From NCBI GenBank assembly GCA_015680685.1, contig MNCI01006570.1, positions 124,723 through 188,722 of the forward strand: a stretch of 64,000 bases of DNA, read 5' to 3'. Position 1 is the stretch's first letter. Every line of letters starts with the position of its first letter. The notes under the pieces were generated by a model, which ran no database searches, was not told the DNA's origin, and saw only the letters and a list, made by a program, of their open reading frames with translations. Of this stretch, positions 12,144-24,059 are shown in pieces. The DNA is from Gnetum montanum (Eukaryota; Streptophyta; Gnetopsida; Gnetales; Gnetaceae). The position numbers and the translations under genes are program-made.

Positions 12144-13767
12144 CTACATGAAGCAAAGCACAAAAACATTATAACTGATTAGAATTACTTAACAAACTTA
12201 TACAAACATCCTTATTAGAGATGAAATTAGCCTCTATAAAAAGCTTTAATGTGTTTATATAAATTAACCTAAGTAATTCCACAAGAAGACATGATTACAA
12301 GCTTCCATAACCTTACATCATGACCAATGGGAATTTCTTAAATAATTTAGAAAAAACTTCCTAAGTCAAAGGTGAAATTACCCTTTGTAAAAAGCTCTTA
12401 GATGTTTATCTAAATTAGCTTGAGAAATTCCATAGAAGCATTATTACCATCTTTTATAACCTTTACATCCAAAACATTATAGCTAAAACTATGTCTTAGT
12501 CTAAATTATGCATAAATTTGGAAAAAGCATCTAAATTATGCATAAATTTCAAAAAAGTATGCATAAGATTAGAAAAAACATCTAAATTATGTAAAGCATG
12601 CATAAATTTGGAAAATTCATCTAAGCTATGCACAAATTTAGAAAAATCCATGTAGCGATAGCAAAAGCTTATTTAAAATAGAAAAAGCTTTTACTCTTCT
12701 TGAAAAAGAAAAATTAAGCATTAATAAGTTATACATATCCTGAGAAAGAAAAATCTTATTTCCAAATGGTTAATGTACTACAACCCTTATTTTTTCCTTG
12801 TTTACAAATCCATAGCCAAAAAATTCATAAAAAATTCATTTGAGCTGCAAATAGAGTAATTCCACCATTTTTTGAAAGATTAAATCAAGCCCTACATACC
12901 CATGTTTAGAAAAAATTCAAAACCCTTGCTATTTATGCAAGAGAAATTCATCAATTTAGATAATAATTTGAAAATGACACAAACATTCTTATTACACATG
13001 CTTAGTAAAATATTTGTAGAAAATTTGTTTTAGGTATAATAAAAATGATTCAACCTCTTTTGGAAAGCTGAAGCCAATGCCTACACAACCATGACTAGAA
13101 AATAGCCAAAACCTTTGCCATTTCCTTAGAAACAATTAACAAAATTACATGAACTTGCAAAATTTGCACAAATGACCTAACTATGCCATGTTACGAAAAC
13201 AACCATAATTTCTTTGTTTCAAGGTCAAATTAAATAAGAAAAAGCCATCAAAAAGCTTAAATGAAGAGCTACAAACTCATAACGTTCAATTTTATAGATG
13301 TGTAGTCATTATACTAAGAAAAAGTACACAACATTGCTTGCTTTTTCATGCTAAAACTTCAAAAAACCTCAAATCCTAGATTTCATATAGCCATGGAAAT
13401 AGTCAAAATAGCCAAAACCATTGAAAAAAATTAAAATTAACACTAAAATAATGGGGTAGGATTTTGTTAAAACTTAATTTTAAGAAATACTAAGGCCTAG
13501 ATCTGAAAACAACAACCATACCCCAAAAGTTTGGGAAAAAAATCATGAAACATGAAGCCCTATTTTTAAAATCAAATCTACAAAAGCTAAAATAATGAAA
13601 TGACCATGGATCCATGTGGAAATGGCCAAAATAGAAGGTGGGATTTCATCAAAATTCTATTTTAATCCCTCTAGCAAAGTAGATCTAAAAAACATCCTTA
13701 ACACAAAGGAAGGAAAAAACTAGAAAAACCACAAGAAACAAAGGAAAAAATAGCTAGAATTGCCTAC

Positions 13768-13918
13768 CTTGGAGTAGTCACAAAAGAGAGCTAGATGGAG
13801 GTTAAGCTAGGTACTTCTTCTAGCTCTTGGGCATGTTCATCCACCTTTTGAATCACAAAATTTTGGCCCTTTCCCCCTTGTTTCTTTGGCACTATGATAT
13901 GTTCAATGTTAGGAATGG
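13768..13918 (-). other. Antisense gene, upstream coding exon
   Basis: Acceptor TTTTCAG before 13918 and donor AAG|GTAGGC at 13768/13767. It encodes a basic then acidic stretch including V-P-K-K-Q-G-G-K-G-Q-N-F and H-A-Q-E-L-E-E-V. Joined over the 1.6-kb intron, its last two bases AG plus G give an in-frame Arg codon running into V-F-L-R-L at 12142. One stop interrupts it. Confidence 0.62.
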
Positions 13919-14115
13919 CTGAAAATTGAGTAGGATGAGAGATTAAAGCTAGCTATGAGGAAGGTGGGAGGCCTCCACACTGAGAGTTGGTTATTACTAC
14001 CACAAAAATCTCTGCCAAATCTCTCTTCTAATGTGCTATTGATGTAGAATGAAAATTTTGATGAAAACTTGTGAGATTCCATAATAAAATCACATCTAAA
14101 ACATAAACGCATAAC

Positions 14116-14479
14116 TTAAAACCCTAGTTCCCCATTCAATGCATCATAACTACAAATGCAATAAAGTACAAGGGGGTAAAGTCTAGTTCACATTAGTTTT
14201 GGGTGGGAAACAACTTCACTTTTCAAAATTTTAAATTTTTTAGATTGTGGGCCCTACCCTATGCCTTTATTCTTAACCAAAACTTGCATCAACACTAGGA
14301 TTTTTGCTAATTTTGACTCTTAAAACCTTATGGAAACCTTAACCCCATTCATCCATGAAATATTCTTATTATTTTATAAATTCATTACAATTACAAATAT
14401 TTTTCTATTTTTGGTAACCCAAACCTACCATTTTCAACTTCAAGTTTCCAAAAGTGGATAAGACATGAGCAAGGCTATA
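14116..14479. other. Intergenic stretch between antisense gene and tandem array
   Basis: AT-rich. I see no gene. If the antisense gene was ever active, its promoter would lie here and in the array to the right, but I find no convincing TATA box at a usable distance. Confidence 0.4.
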
Positions 14480-17170
14480 TACCATGGATTTCCATGCTAG
14501 GGTAGTAATTCCCAGGATGGAAGAAGGGGGGTAACACTTGTTCTTACCTCCTAACATCCATCTAGCATACGTTTCGCCCCAAAATATGCTCCATGTAACC
14601 TAGAACCCCCTCCAAGAATCTCCAGCAGCCTTGAAACCCCACCAAACCTTATCAAAACTAGTTAAAATCTAGGATTTGGTGTTTTTCATGGAAGCTTCCT
14701 CCATGTTGATCCTCTCACCCTCAACATGGATAGATGGGGGGAAGCCAACAATGACCTATATCAATGACCTAATGACCATTTCTTAATGCCTAGTGATCCC
14801 TAGACACTATCAGAACCCTCTAGAGCTTCTAAAATTCCCAAAATTGGTCAAATATGATAAAAAAAATGTCATCCCCCTCTCATTCATGCTAAGAAGGCAT
14901 GCCTAATGTGGAATAAAGGGGGAGATTACATGAGGCACTTAGAAGCCTCCAAATTATCAAATCTTAACACCCAACATTAATCATCGACATTGGCAACCCC
15001 AAAGGTTGACATGCATGGTTGATTGGCTATCAATTTGGCATAGATCATACTCTCTTCACTAAGGGAGACCTCTTTCATGTTGAGCCTTCCACTCTTAGCA
15101 TGGACGAAAGGGAGAAATCTTGAAAACCCCCTCATAGCTTTCAAAACAACTAGATCTTGACCTTAGAAACTTATGGCCAACAACAGTAAGCCTATGGACA
15201 TCCATGCATAGCCAATTTGATCATAAAAGGGCCAAAACGATTTTTCCCAAATTTTCCACACTAAGCATGGAATAATGGGGTAAAGAAAAAAACTTACCTA
15301 GAGACACTTGAAACAACCACATATCGGCATTAGATAGCAACAGTTGACACTAGCAACATTAGGACCTACATGCATGACCAAAAATGATGTAAAAAGATAA
15401 AAACCTACTTCCCTACATTTTTCACATTAAAAATACTATTCCTAGTGTGGAAAGAGGGTGAAGCTCAAAAGACACTTGGAAAACCTATAAATTAACTAAT
15501 TTTGACTCAAAACCCTAGTCTTTAACCCTGGCAACCTTGAACACTAACATGCATGGTTGATTGAAGTTAATACTTGTATAGATATGAGTTTTTATGGTGT
15601 TTCCACACTAGGAATTCCCCCCTCCATGCTATGTAGTGTGAAAATTAATGGGAAGACTCATTTGGATTTCATAACTACCTCAAAACAACATTAACTAAAC
15701 TTGCATACAATCTAGAACCCTACCAACATCATTTGGAGCCTTCAAACTTCAAGAAACTGATGTTAGAAGGCTAAAAATTGATTCACCCTAGTTTCCCACA
15801 CTAAGCATCCTTTTCCAAGCATTGAAAAAATGGGGGAAGCCTAAAAAATACTTATAAATATCCAAAATGATCAAAAGTTTACACCAAACCCTATTCCTTG
15901 ATCCCAATAACCCTGGAGGTTGACATGCATAGTTGAAGTCAAAATTAGCCTAGATCTAACTTTCTTGGTTATTTCATGCTAGGAATCCATTTTTCCATGC
16001 TAAGGATAGTATCCCTAGCATGGAAACTCAAGGGGGGACTTATTTGCAGCTCCTAAACACCTCAAAATAACATTAAATAACCTTTCATGCACTCTAGAAC
16101 CTTGGTAGTAGCCATTGGAGCCCTTAAACTTTATGAAATTGATCCTAGATTTTCAAAACATGGTTTCCCCTAATTTTTCATGCTAAGATCTCCATCCAAA
16201 CAGTGGGAAAAAGAGGAAAATCCAAAAAAAAACCACCTAGGAATGCCCAAAACTACTAAACTTTGACATGGATCCATAGCCCTTGACCTTGGCAAATCCA
16301 GGAGGTAACATGCATGGTCAATTATGACTAAAATTGGCCTAGATCTAGGTTTCTTACTTCTTCCATGATGGAGTAAATTTTCCAATGTGGAAATAAGGGG
16401 GAAATTTTACTTTTCAACTTTTGGAGTCAAGATGGGATTTCCAAAAGCCAATGATCTACCCCAGAGAAGCTTAGGATCTTATGGCCTTAATATTTTGTTT
16501 GTATGATCTTATTTCAACCTCTAAAACACCCATTTCCCCCATTCATCCATGCGATATTAACTCCCCTAGAATGGAAATATGGGGGAAGACCTTAAGTACC
16601 CTTAAACAACCTTCAAACATGCTTGAAATTAGCGAAAAACTTACAAAATCGAAGTCTACAGTTCTAGAGGCCTACAAACCTAGTCAAAATGTTCCTAAAT
16701 CACTCTAAATTCATAAAATATGTCTTCCCCTATTTTCCATGTTGAGGATACTATGCTTAGCATGGAAAAAGAGGGGGAAGTGATTTTGACACATCTTGAC
16801 TCCCAAAATTACTTCAAATTTCCTCGAAATGAAGCTGGAAGATGCACATGTTCAGGATCCAAGTCCCAACTAATTACTTGACCATGTTTAACCATAGTTT
16901 TGGCTTGGCTTTTGATTCTCCATGCCCAAGCCCCTCTTTTCACACCAGCTAATGTGGAAACAAGGGGGGATTACAGACCTCCAAAGTGCCCAATTTTGAT
17001 GGATTTGACACTGTGCTACCTTGGAAAGGTCCCAAAACCTTAATTTTGGACCTCTGAGAACTCGAAAATATATTTCCCTTGGTTTTCGCACTAAGGGTCC
17101 TTGTTTCCATGCTAAGCCCAACATGGAAGCCTCAAAATAGTTGATTTTTAGGTCCAAGTAGCCTTGATTA
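14480..17170. repeat. Degenerate tandem array, about 15 units of about 185 bp
   Basis: A recurring signature, CCATGCTAxG or CTAGCATGGAA followed within 10-15 bases by GGGGGAA, appears near 14510, 14735, 14905, 15103, 15273, 15450, 15640, 15820, 16022, 16205, 16375, 16560, 16755, 16955 and 17115. Spacing is 160-225 bp and usually 170-200. Between signatures, ACCTTGGCAACCC-like and ACATGCATGGTTGA-like blocks also recur. Units are too diverged for a young satellite. A similar signature occurs in the extra block of the 3' LTR (21816-21970). Confidence 0.65.
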
Positions 17171-17950
17171 ATGTTTGAACTCATCTAATACCCTTATAAC
17201 CTTAAAACATGGCCTGCTAAGGCCTAAAACTGGTAAAAAATTAACCATTTTTTGGTCTATATTAATGAAATTTTATCATATATAACCTAATTTTCTTGAT
17301 TTTTGCCTCATTAAGTAATGTTTTGGCTTATTTTTAGACTTATGTTGCCTTGTTGACCTTGTTAACCTTCTATGGCCTTTATACAACCTTATATGTTTGT
17401 TTTTTGTCTTATTAGAACTCTATTTGCCTTTGTTTGGCCTTTAAATGGTGTCAAATAGTTTGGTTTGACCTTCCCTAATGATCGTTTGACACCATATCAT
17501 CATGGCCCACTAAGGCCTTAAACTAGCATCATCATCCACCAAAACTATAAGCTAGCATCATGGCTTGCTAAGGCCTAAAATTGGTAAAATTCTAGCCTTT
17601 ATTAATCATTTATAGCCTTATACTTCCCCTTGTTCAACCTTTATGTGATCTTTGTTCACCTATATTGCACTTTTTTGAATTAACCTTATCTCATTAATGA
17701 CCTTGGCTAACCTTGATTGCATTATATTTGCATTTTTTAATGGTATTTTAACATTATTTCTTTACTTTTTCCTATGTGCCACTTAATATGCTTTTGTATC
17801 TTGGATAAAATTACTTTGCCTTTGTATCTACATGGATCTCATTGTAATATTGAATGGTGTATTGACCTTGATTGCCTAGATCTTTAGCCTAAGAGTCTTG
17901 TAGACCACATAGCCTCAATAGAGAAACCTCTAGAATGTTCTAAAAACCTA
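17171..17950. other. End of element B PR-RT spacer with GGCCTAAAACTGG-type minisatellite
   Basis: Contains diverged copies of a short unit around GCTAAGGCCTAAAACTGGTAA (17210-17235, 17500-17600) and pyrimidine-rich filler. The same theme is seen at 8215-8312, at 21270-21350 and in element D at 43440-43565. No gene is visible. TTGATTGCCTAG near 17870 could be a 3' splice site ahead of RT, but it is weak. Confidence 0.5.
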
Positions 17951-18900
17951 GTCAAAACCCTTGACTTAGAAGCAAGAGATATAACCAAAGACTCTGTAGT
18001 TGAGGTTCCTTTCACAACACATAGTGGTGAGGAGAAAACCCTTAAACTAAGTTCCTCACTAGAGACTCAATGTATCCAAGACATCACCAAAGTCTTAAAA
18101 AATAAAATTAAGGCATTTTCCTAGTCATATGAAGATATGTTAGGCCTAGATCCATGTCTAGTCTAGCACAACATCATATTAGATCCCAACATTAGACTAG
18201 TTAAGTAAAGGGTGTGTAAGATTAGACCTGATTCGGCCTTGGTAGCTTGTAATGAAATCTCAAAGATCTACCAAGTAGGTTTTACTAGGGCTATTAATTA
18301 CATAGAATGGGTATCCAACATAGTGGTAGTCCCAAAGAAAAATGGGAGTATCCATATTTGCATTGATTTTCAAGACCTAAATAAAGCAAGTATCAAGGAT
18401 GACTTCCCTTTACCTAGTATTGATCAACTTATCAATACTACAATTGAACATGCCTTATTGTCCTTTATGAATGGATTCTTAGGCTATAATCAAATTAGGA
18501 TCAACCCAGAGCACCAACTTAGCATGACCTTTCTAACCCCATGGGTTAATTTTTATTATACCATGATGCCCTTTGACCTTAAAAACACTAGAGTAACATA
18601 CCAAAGAGCCATGACTTATATCTTTAGTGATTACATGTTAGGTTTGATTAATGATTATGTAGATGACATAGATGTGAAGTCTAAGATAGCCAATGACCAT
18701 GCTAATGACCTAGATCTTATGCTTAAATGATGCCTCAAATATGAGCTTAGGCTCGATCCTATGAAGTATGTCTACATTATCAAGATCAGTAATATGCTTA
18801 GCTTTGTAGTCTCTAAAGCAAGGATACACATAGATCTTGATAAGGTTAAGGCCATATCCAAATTAGTAGCACCTACTAACCTTTAAGAGCTTTGAGGATT
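17950..18900 (+). pseudogene. Element B reverse transcriptase
   Basis: The N-terminal lead (17955-18210) matches D 43840-44110. The RT proper shows W-V-S-N-I-V-V-V-P-K-K-N-G, D-F-Q-D-L-N-K-A, F-L-G-Y-N-Q-I and the catalytic Y-V-D-D at 18656-18667, still intact. The open stretch 18212-18730 covers fingers and palm. The thumb region (18731-18900) has stops. RT copies the element RNA into DNA in the particle. Confidence 0.88.
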
Positions 18901-19350
18901 ACAAGGTAGATTACAACTTATATGTAGGTTTATACTAGGCTTATGGATAAGTTACAATCCATGCAACACTTACTTAAGAATGGATGACTCAAGGCCAAGA
19001 AGCCTTTGAAAACCTTAAGGAAGAGTTAACATAGCTACTGACAATCTATCCTTTGCAAGAGAATAAACCATTTTACATTTATCTTTCCATCTCTAATACA
19101 TCCATTGCTTCTCTACTCTATCAGAAATATGATGATGTAGCAGAAATTCTTGTATACTACCTTAGCCATGCATTAGTTTCCCATGATACCCGATACACTA
19201 AAGTGAAGAAGTATTATCTAGCACTAGGCTTTTCATTGAAGAAATGGAGACAGTACCTCTTCAGAAGCCCAGTTAATGCAATTTCCAAGGACAACATACT
19301 TAGAGTCATAATGACAAAAATCTATAAAAGTACCCATATAGCTTGATGGA
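18900..19350 (+). pseudogene. Element B RNase H (retroviral/Gypsy type)
   Basis: F-Y-I-Y-L-S-I-S-N-T-S-I-A-S-L-L-Y-Q-K, then Y-Y-L-S-H-A-L-V, L-A-L-G-F-S-L-K-K-W-R-Q-Y-L-F and a terminal K-D-N motif, aligning with D 44900-45238. It degrades RNA in the RNA/DNA hybrid. The 5' half has stops; 19053-19346 is open. Confidence 0.8.
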
Positions 19351-19504
19351 AATCCATAACTATGGAATTCAATCTCCATTACTTCTATCAATCCTCAACA
19401 AGTAATACAACTCATAGTTTCATTTGTTGATGACCAAGTAGCCATATATCTTGAGTTCCTTGATGAACACATGAACATAGTTAGCTAAGTTCCCAAGGGT
19501 TATA

Positions 19505-19890
19505 AGGCACTCATGAACTTCGTTGAAGCTTCAACCATCCATGGGGCTAGTGCTCCTACCATCATAACATTTTCATCTAGTGAGATCAAATCCTTTTCCT
19601 ATCATTTTAGGTTCCCATGTACTAATAACATAGTGGAATATGTGGGTTTGATCAGAGGGATAATGGTAGCTTGTGGCCTAGGAATTAGACACTAAGCCAT
19701 CAAAGATGTTTCACAACTCATGATTAACCAAGTAACCAAAGTCTATGCATGAAAATATAAGCACTTAAAACCTTACTGTGACTTAGGAAAGTATTTATTA
19801 TAACAATTCAACATATTGATGTCCAACACATACCTAGAAATGAAAACACTATAGCTGATGCAATTGCAACATTAGCCCTTCATATGATAT
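19505..19890 (+). pseudogene. Element B second, archaeal-type RNase H
   Basis: Encodes N-F-V-E-A-S-T near 19516, where D has N-F-D-G-A-S-T, then F-P-C-T-N-N-I-V-E-Y-V-G-L near 19610, and finally H-I-P-R-N-E-N-T-I-A-D-A near 19830-19860. The first catalytic Asp has been lost (V-E in place of D-G), while the E of V-E-Y and the D of A-D-A remain. An extra RNase H in this position marks Tat-group Gypsy elements. Confidence 0.75.
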
Positions 19891-20089
19891 TAGATCTTTT
19901 TAGCAATTTTTCCACCTTAACCAGGGACTGTGCTACTCCCATCATAGAAAACACTAAGGATACCTTTTTGGCCATCATTCATATTGGTCCTCTCAAGGAG
20001 TGGTATGATGATATTAAATTTTACCTTATGCATGGTGAATCCTCACAAGGCCTAACTACTACTCAAAAGGATGTTGTATGCAAGTGATC

Positions 20090-21230
20090 GAAGTAGTATG
20101 TCATCGTAGATGACAACACATTATGTTAATGATCCTATGATGGCATACTCCTAAAGTGCTTAGGTAAAACTAAATCTCAAAGAATCCTAGAGGAGGTTTA
20201 TAAAGGTGTTTGTGAAGGGCATATAGGACCTATAGCCATGGCCAGTAAGATTATATGGTTAAGATACTATTGGTTCCATATGGAAAATGACTACCTACAA
20301 AAGCTTAAGCGATGTGACACATGCTAATGATATAGCAACATGATACATGTATCACCAACTGAGTTACATACAACCTACATAACATGATCATTTTAATGAT
20401 GGAAGTTGGAGATCATTAGACCCATAACACCTAAGTCTTCCATAGGACATAGCTTCATCATCAATGCAATGAAATACTTTACCAAGTAGATTAAGGCTAT
20501 TTTCCTAAGGAAGACCACATATGAACAAGTTTGTAAATTTATCCTAGATAACATTATAGCTCATTTTGGCATACCCATGATCATAGTTATAGATAATGAA
20601 CCTCAATTTAGTAGCCAAGAAACCAAGGACTTCTGTCACAACTTAGGCATTAAGCATTCTTTCTTGTCACCTTACTACCCTCAAGCCAATGGACAAGTAG
20701 AAGTAAGCAACAAGGCCATCATCAAATTTCTTACAAAGATGCTCAACAATAGCAACTGGAAGTGGTATGAGTGGCTTGTCCATGTACTATGGGCATACAA
20801 AACAACCATTTTCATAATAACTGGAGTGACACATTATAGCCTTGTTTATGGTTTTAAAGTTGTTTTACCTCCTGAATTGTAGGTGCCATTAATTTGAGTA
20901 GCCTTGACTGACTTCACCAATGACAAGTAGAATAAGGAGTTGCAAACAACAACTCTAGATTTAATGGAGGAGCAACATATGCAAGTACTTCACATCAAGC
21001 ACTATCAAGTAAGATAGAAGCAACAACATCATCATAACTTTACCACGCACTAGATCAAGGAGGGGTACCTAGTCCTCAAGGCCATTCATGAGCATGCAGA
21101 CAAATTCTTAGCCCACTAGGATTGGCCCTTCATTATTAACAAAGCCTATGGAAATGAAGCATTCAAAACAATTGATATGGATGGGAATGATTTGGCCAAT
21201 CTGGTTAATCATTCCTAGCTAAGGTCATAC
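20090..21230 (+). pseudogene. Element B integrase
   Basis: Aligns with D 46000-47125. The zinc-binding region is decayed. The first acidic residue of the DDE triad is changed (K-L-E-I-I near 20410, where D has G-L-D-I-I). I-D-N-E-P-Q-F near 20590 supplies the second and N-G-Q-V-E near 20690 the third. The best open stretch is 20577-20882. The C-terminal DNA-binding part runs to about 21230 with several stops. Confidence 0.83.
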
Positions 21231-21489
21231 TACATGTAGCCAATGATCATCGACAAGTAAGGTTACTTTCAATGGTTTTCTATGATCTTGAACTAGCAAC
21301 AAGGCCTGTCATGGCCTTAAACTAGTACCATGGCCTACCATGGCCTTAAACTAGCAACGTTAGTGGCCTAGATAGCCTAAATCTCACATGACCTATATGC
21401 ATTATACTGTTATAATATACAGTGGTATTTTGTATTCTTTGTTAGTGTCTCTGGAGTCAATCCTCTAGGCACCAACAAAGAAGGGCCAT
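21231..21489 (+). other. Element B 3' untranslated region with TAAACT motif and polypurine tract
   Basis: At 21270-21350 the motif CATGGCCTTAAACTAG occurs in tandem at least twice, matching the 43440-43565 repeats of element D. The purine run AAAGAAGGG at 21477-21485, four bases before the 3' LTR, is the likely plus-strand primer. Confidence 0.6.
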
Positions 21490-23026
21490 TGAACCACCAC
21501 AAAAATATGCATGTTATAAACAATCTTCATCATGAATCTTTCACCCCATAAAACCTGAGGTAAAACTTCATTGTAAATATAAAAATTGTAACCCACATTG
21601 GGAAATTTCACATACTTTATACATTTGGGGCTAAAAATGCCTTATAATTGGTCAAAGCCTCACTCCCCAAGTGAAAAAAGTCACCTAGTGTCTATATTTG
21701 GGCATGGGTGGGATCAAAACTACCTTTTGAGATGCCAAAAAGGAAATTTGACAAGTTTTATGAGGATTATACATTTTTCTACACTAGAGACACATGCAAG
21801 GGGGTAGATCTTACCTACCCCCAATGTGGAAGGGTGGGGATTTTGCAAACTTTCCCCTTCAATGGGGAGATCACATGTATATCCTAGAAACATTCCCCCT
21901 CACCAGGGAAGTTTCCCCATAGCATGGAGTCTTCATCCCCAACATGTAAAATTCAACCCCCCAACGTGGGATCCACAAAAGCCAAAATTCATTACTTCAT
22001 GCACTTCAATGTTGACCAGCCACTTCAGCAAGCATGGTGGAGAGCTTAGTGTAGAAGATTCATCTCTAGCATTGGAGGTGTGCCTCGATTAATATTTATA
22101 GTAAATGGAATGGCCATTGGGGGGAATCACTTACTATTTATAGTAGCCCCCCAAATTTAGGCACCCATCATACCTGAACTTGATAGTGAATTTGTAGCAA
22201 ATTGATAGCCAATTTCCAACCATTTTTAGCAAATTTACAGCCATTTTTGCAACCAAATCATAGCCATTTTTCAACCCCATTCATGGCCCAAAGAACCTAT
22301 AAAAGCCATCCTCCAAAACCATTTACAACTAGAGCAATTTTTAGTAGGTTCAACATTTTTTGATAAAATTAAGCACTTAAGTTGTTAAGTAAATTCTTAG
22401 TGAAGTTTAGCCATTTTTTCACAATTTCATACTTGGGGAATTTTCAAACACTTAAGGGTTATTGTAATCTCCCATGTTTGCATTCTCTTGAATCCTTGTG
22501 TGGAAGCATTGTAGTCTTGAGATTTGTGAATTTTTTATGTCAACACTACACTTTTGGGATTTCCAAAAGCATGGAGCAATTTGGCATTTAAATTTTCCAC
22601 TCTTTTCACTCCCAAATAGTGATCCAACTTGCAAATTTGAGGTTATAGTAATTGAGGAAGGTTTGATAGCATCAGGAGTGGCTTAGTACTCGAATTGTGG
22701 AGCAGACCATGTCAGCTTCAATAGGCTTTGAACTCTTACATAAGTGAACCCCCTTTCTACTCATCCAAGCACCATTTATACAAATTTCTCTAACTTATTA
22801 TTTATTTTTTCCTTAATAAAGTTTTTAAGTTTTGAGTTTTGTGTTAATAAAAACTTTATTTTCTATGCATTATTTGGATCTATTTCTATTCCCACATTTC
22901 ACATCTCATAAGTCCCTAGTTGATCTGTTGGACTAGCCTAGGCACCTTGAATCCCATTTTTCTTGTGAAGTCCCTGGGGATTCAGGGTTGGGGAATTACT
23001 GCACCGAGGATCCTTGGTTTTTTCTA
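21490..23026 (+). repeat. 3' LTR of element B
   Basis: Starts TGAACCACCACAAAAATATG and ends after GGATCCTTGGTTTTTTCTA. It contains a block of about 440 bp (21690-22130) absent from the 5' LTR, with CCCCAATGTGGAAGG-like motifs resembling the 185-bp array. A 267-base open frame inside this block has no recognisable product. Confidence 0.84.
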
Positions 23027-23480
23027 GTGATCAAATTTTTTTATTGCAAAACTTACTAGAAAGAGTTGTCATTCTATGAGTCTTGAATCCTTGATGGGAG
23101 TTATGATCTGGGACTTAAGTCAAAGAAGAAAATTATTGGAATTGGGAACATGAGCAAAGAATATTTAAAAGGAAAGAATATGGGATCCAAATTTGAAAAG
23201 GAATCCATGCATAAATTTGAAGACACATGGGGTAGCCATGAATAGAATCATGAAAATAATGATGAGAAGGAAAAGGCCAAGAAGGATCAAGGTAAAAGAG
23301 GCAAGGGTCAAGGTAGCAATTTATCCAAGAATTAGTGCTTCAAATGTAAAGACTAGGAATATAACCAATAGGAATTTTTCCTTTCCATAATAGCTAAGTG
23401 TAAGGATGTAGAAACCATGAAGGCAAATGAGACATGAAGCCAAAAAATTTAGAAAGGTAATCCTAATGCTTCCAAAAATA
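23027..23480 (+). pseudogene. Element A gag C-terminus with zinc knuckle
   Basis: After element B the gag of element A resumes. A Lys/Gly-rich stretch (K-A-K-K-D-Q-G-K-R-G-K-G) leads into C-F-K-C-K-D at 23336-23353, followed by the remains of the usual G-H-x-x-x-x-C half (E-Y-N-Q with flanking stops). The knuckle binds genomic RNA during packaging. The His and last Cys are no longer readable. Confidence 0.7.
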
Positions 23481-23990
23481 AGGAAGTTTCTAAGTTAGAT
23501 TCTTGTATATTAATGGGAAATGTGAAAAGAAGATACCATCTAGAAAGAAATGGTTATTTTAGATTATGGCTAAATGCTTACTGGAAAATGATCTTATGTT
23601 TTGATTGATGGAAGATCCCATGAAAATATTATTTCTCCAAAGGAAGTTACTAGATTAGGTTTAGTGAAAATTCCTTATCCTATTCATTAGAAGGTGCATT
23701 AGTTGTCAAGAGATTCCTCTCAAGAGGTAAGAGAGTAGTGTATCATGAAATCAAAAATTGGGAGCTGTCATGATGTTATGAAATGTGATGTACTACCAAT
23801 TGATTGTGTTGATCTAGTTCTTGCAAGGCATTGGAATTTTAATAATAGTGGTTAGTTTAATGAAGCCAGAAATAAGTGAAGTGTATTAAGACTTGATAGT
23901 ATCCATCAGTTGATTCCTAAGATAGTTAAACAAGTAAGGTAGTGACACTCACTTAATTCTTTTTTAATTCCTCTTGGGAAGTAAAAGTAC
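23481..23990 (+). pseudogene. Element A aspartic protease
   Basis: V-L-I-D-G-R-S-H-E-N-I-I-S at about 23596-23640 corresponds to the L-I-D-S-G-S-T-H-N-F-I-S active-site block with the central Ser missing. Then come L-G-L-V-K-I-P-Y-P, M-K-C-D-V-L-P-I-D and L-V-L-A-R-H-W near 23825, the equivalent of L-L-G-R-P-W. The fold and order match plant Gypsy protease directly before RT. Confidence 0.75.
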
Positions 23991-24059
23991 ATTAAGAAAC
24001 ATGATGAAGCTAATTTTGGTTTTGGTGCTATTTCAAATATTGCTTCTAAACATGATGTT

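Larger units (their letters stand above)
8599..14115 (-). pseudogene. Antisense multi-exon gene inside element B, unrecognised protein of about 1050 codons, decayed
   Basis: On the minus strand I can place eight exons: 13768-13918, 12143-11703, 11621-11353, 11247-10190, 10091-9897, 9809-9673, 9586-8763 and 8673-8599. Seven introns have GT-AG ends: 12144-13767 (1.6 kb), then 11622-11702, 11248-11352, 10092-10189, 9810-9896, 9587-9672 and 8674-8762, all 81-105 bp. The coding phase is kept across six of the seven junctions. The last exon ends P-P-L-P-P-P-D-A-T then TAG. A possible first exon with start lies at 13920-14100, below a CTAGGGTTTT 5'UTR-like motif. The protein is helical, with a basic Q-K-K-R-K stretch near 11355, an E-V-E-E-E acidic stretch near 9905 and a coiled-coil-like region at 9000-9480. 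More than 20 in-frame stops make it a pseudogene. I do not recognise the family; plant mobile domain or a Tat-type antisense ORF are weak possibilities. It was either captured from the host or carried by the element. Confidence 0.7.
2207..23026 (+). mobile_element. Element B: Tat/Ogre-like Ty3/Gypsy retrotransposon with large PR-RT spacer
   Basis: LTRs at 2207-3282 and 21490-23026 flank gag, PR, RT, RNase H, a second RNase H and INT, all on the + strand. Gag, PR, RT and INT are clearly homologous to those of element D. The second RNase H between RNase H and INT is characteristic of the Tat group, which includes Ogre. About 10 kb between PR and RT contains an antisense multi-exon gene and a tandem array. 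It inserted into gag of element A. The TSD is not clear (TGTAT on the left, GTGAT-like on the right). Confidence 0.85.
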
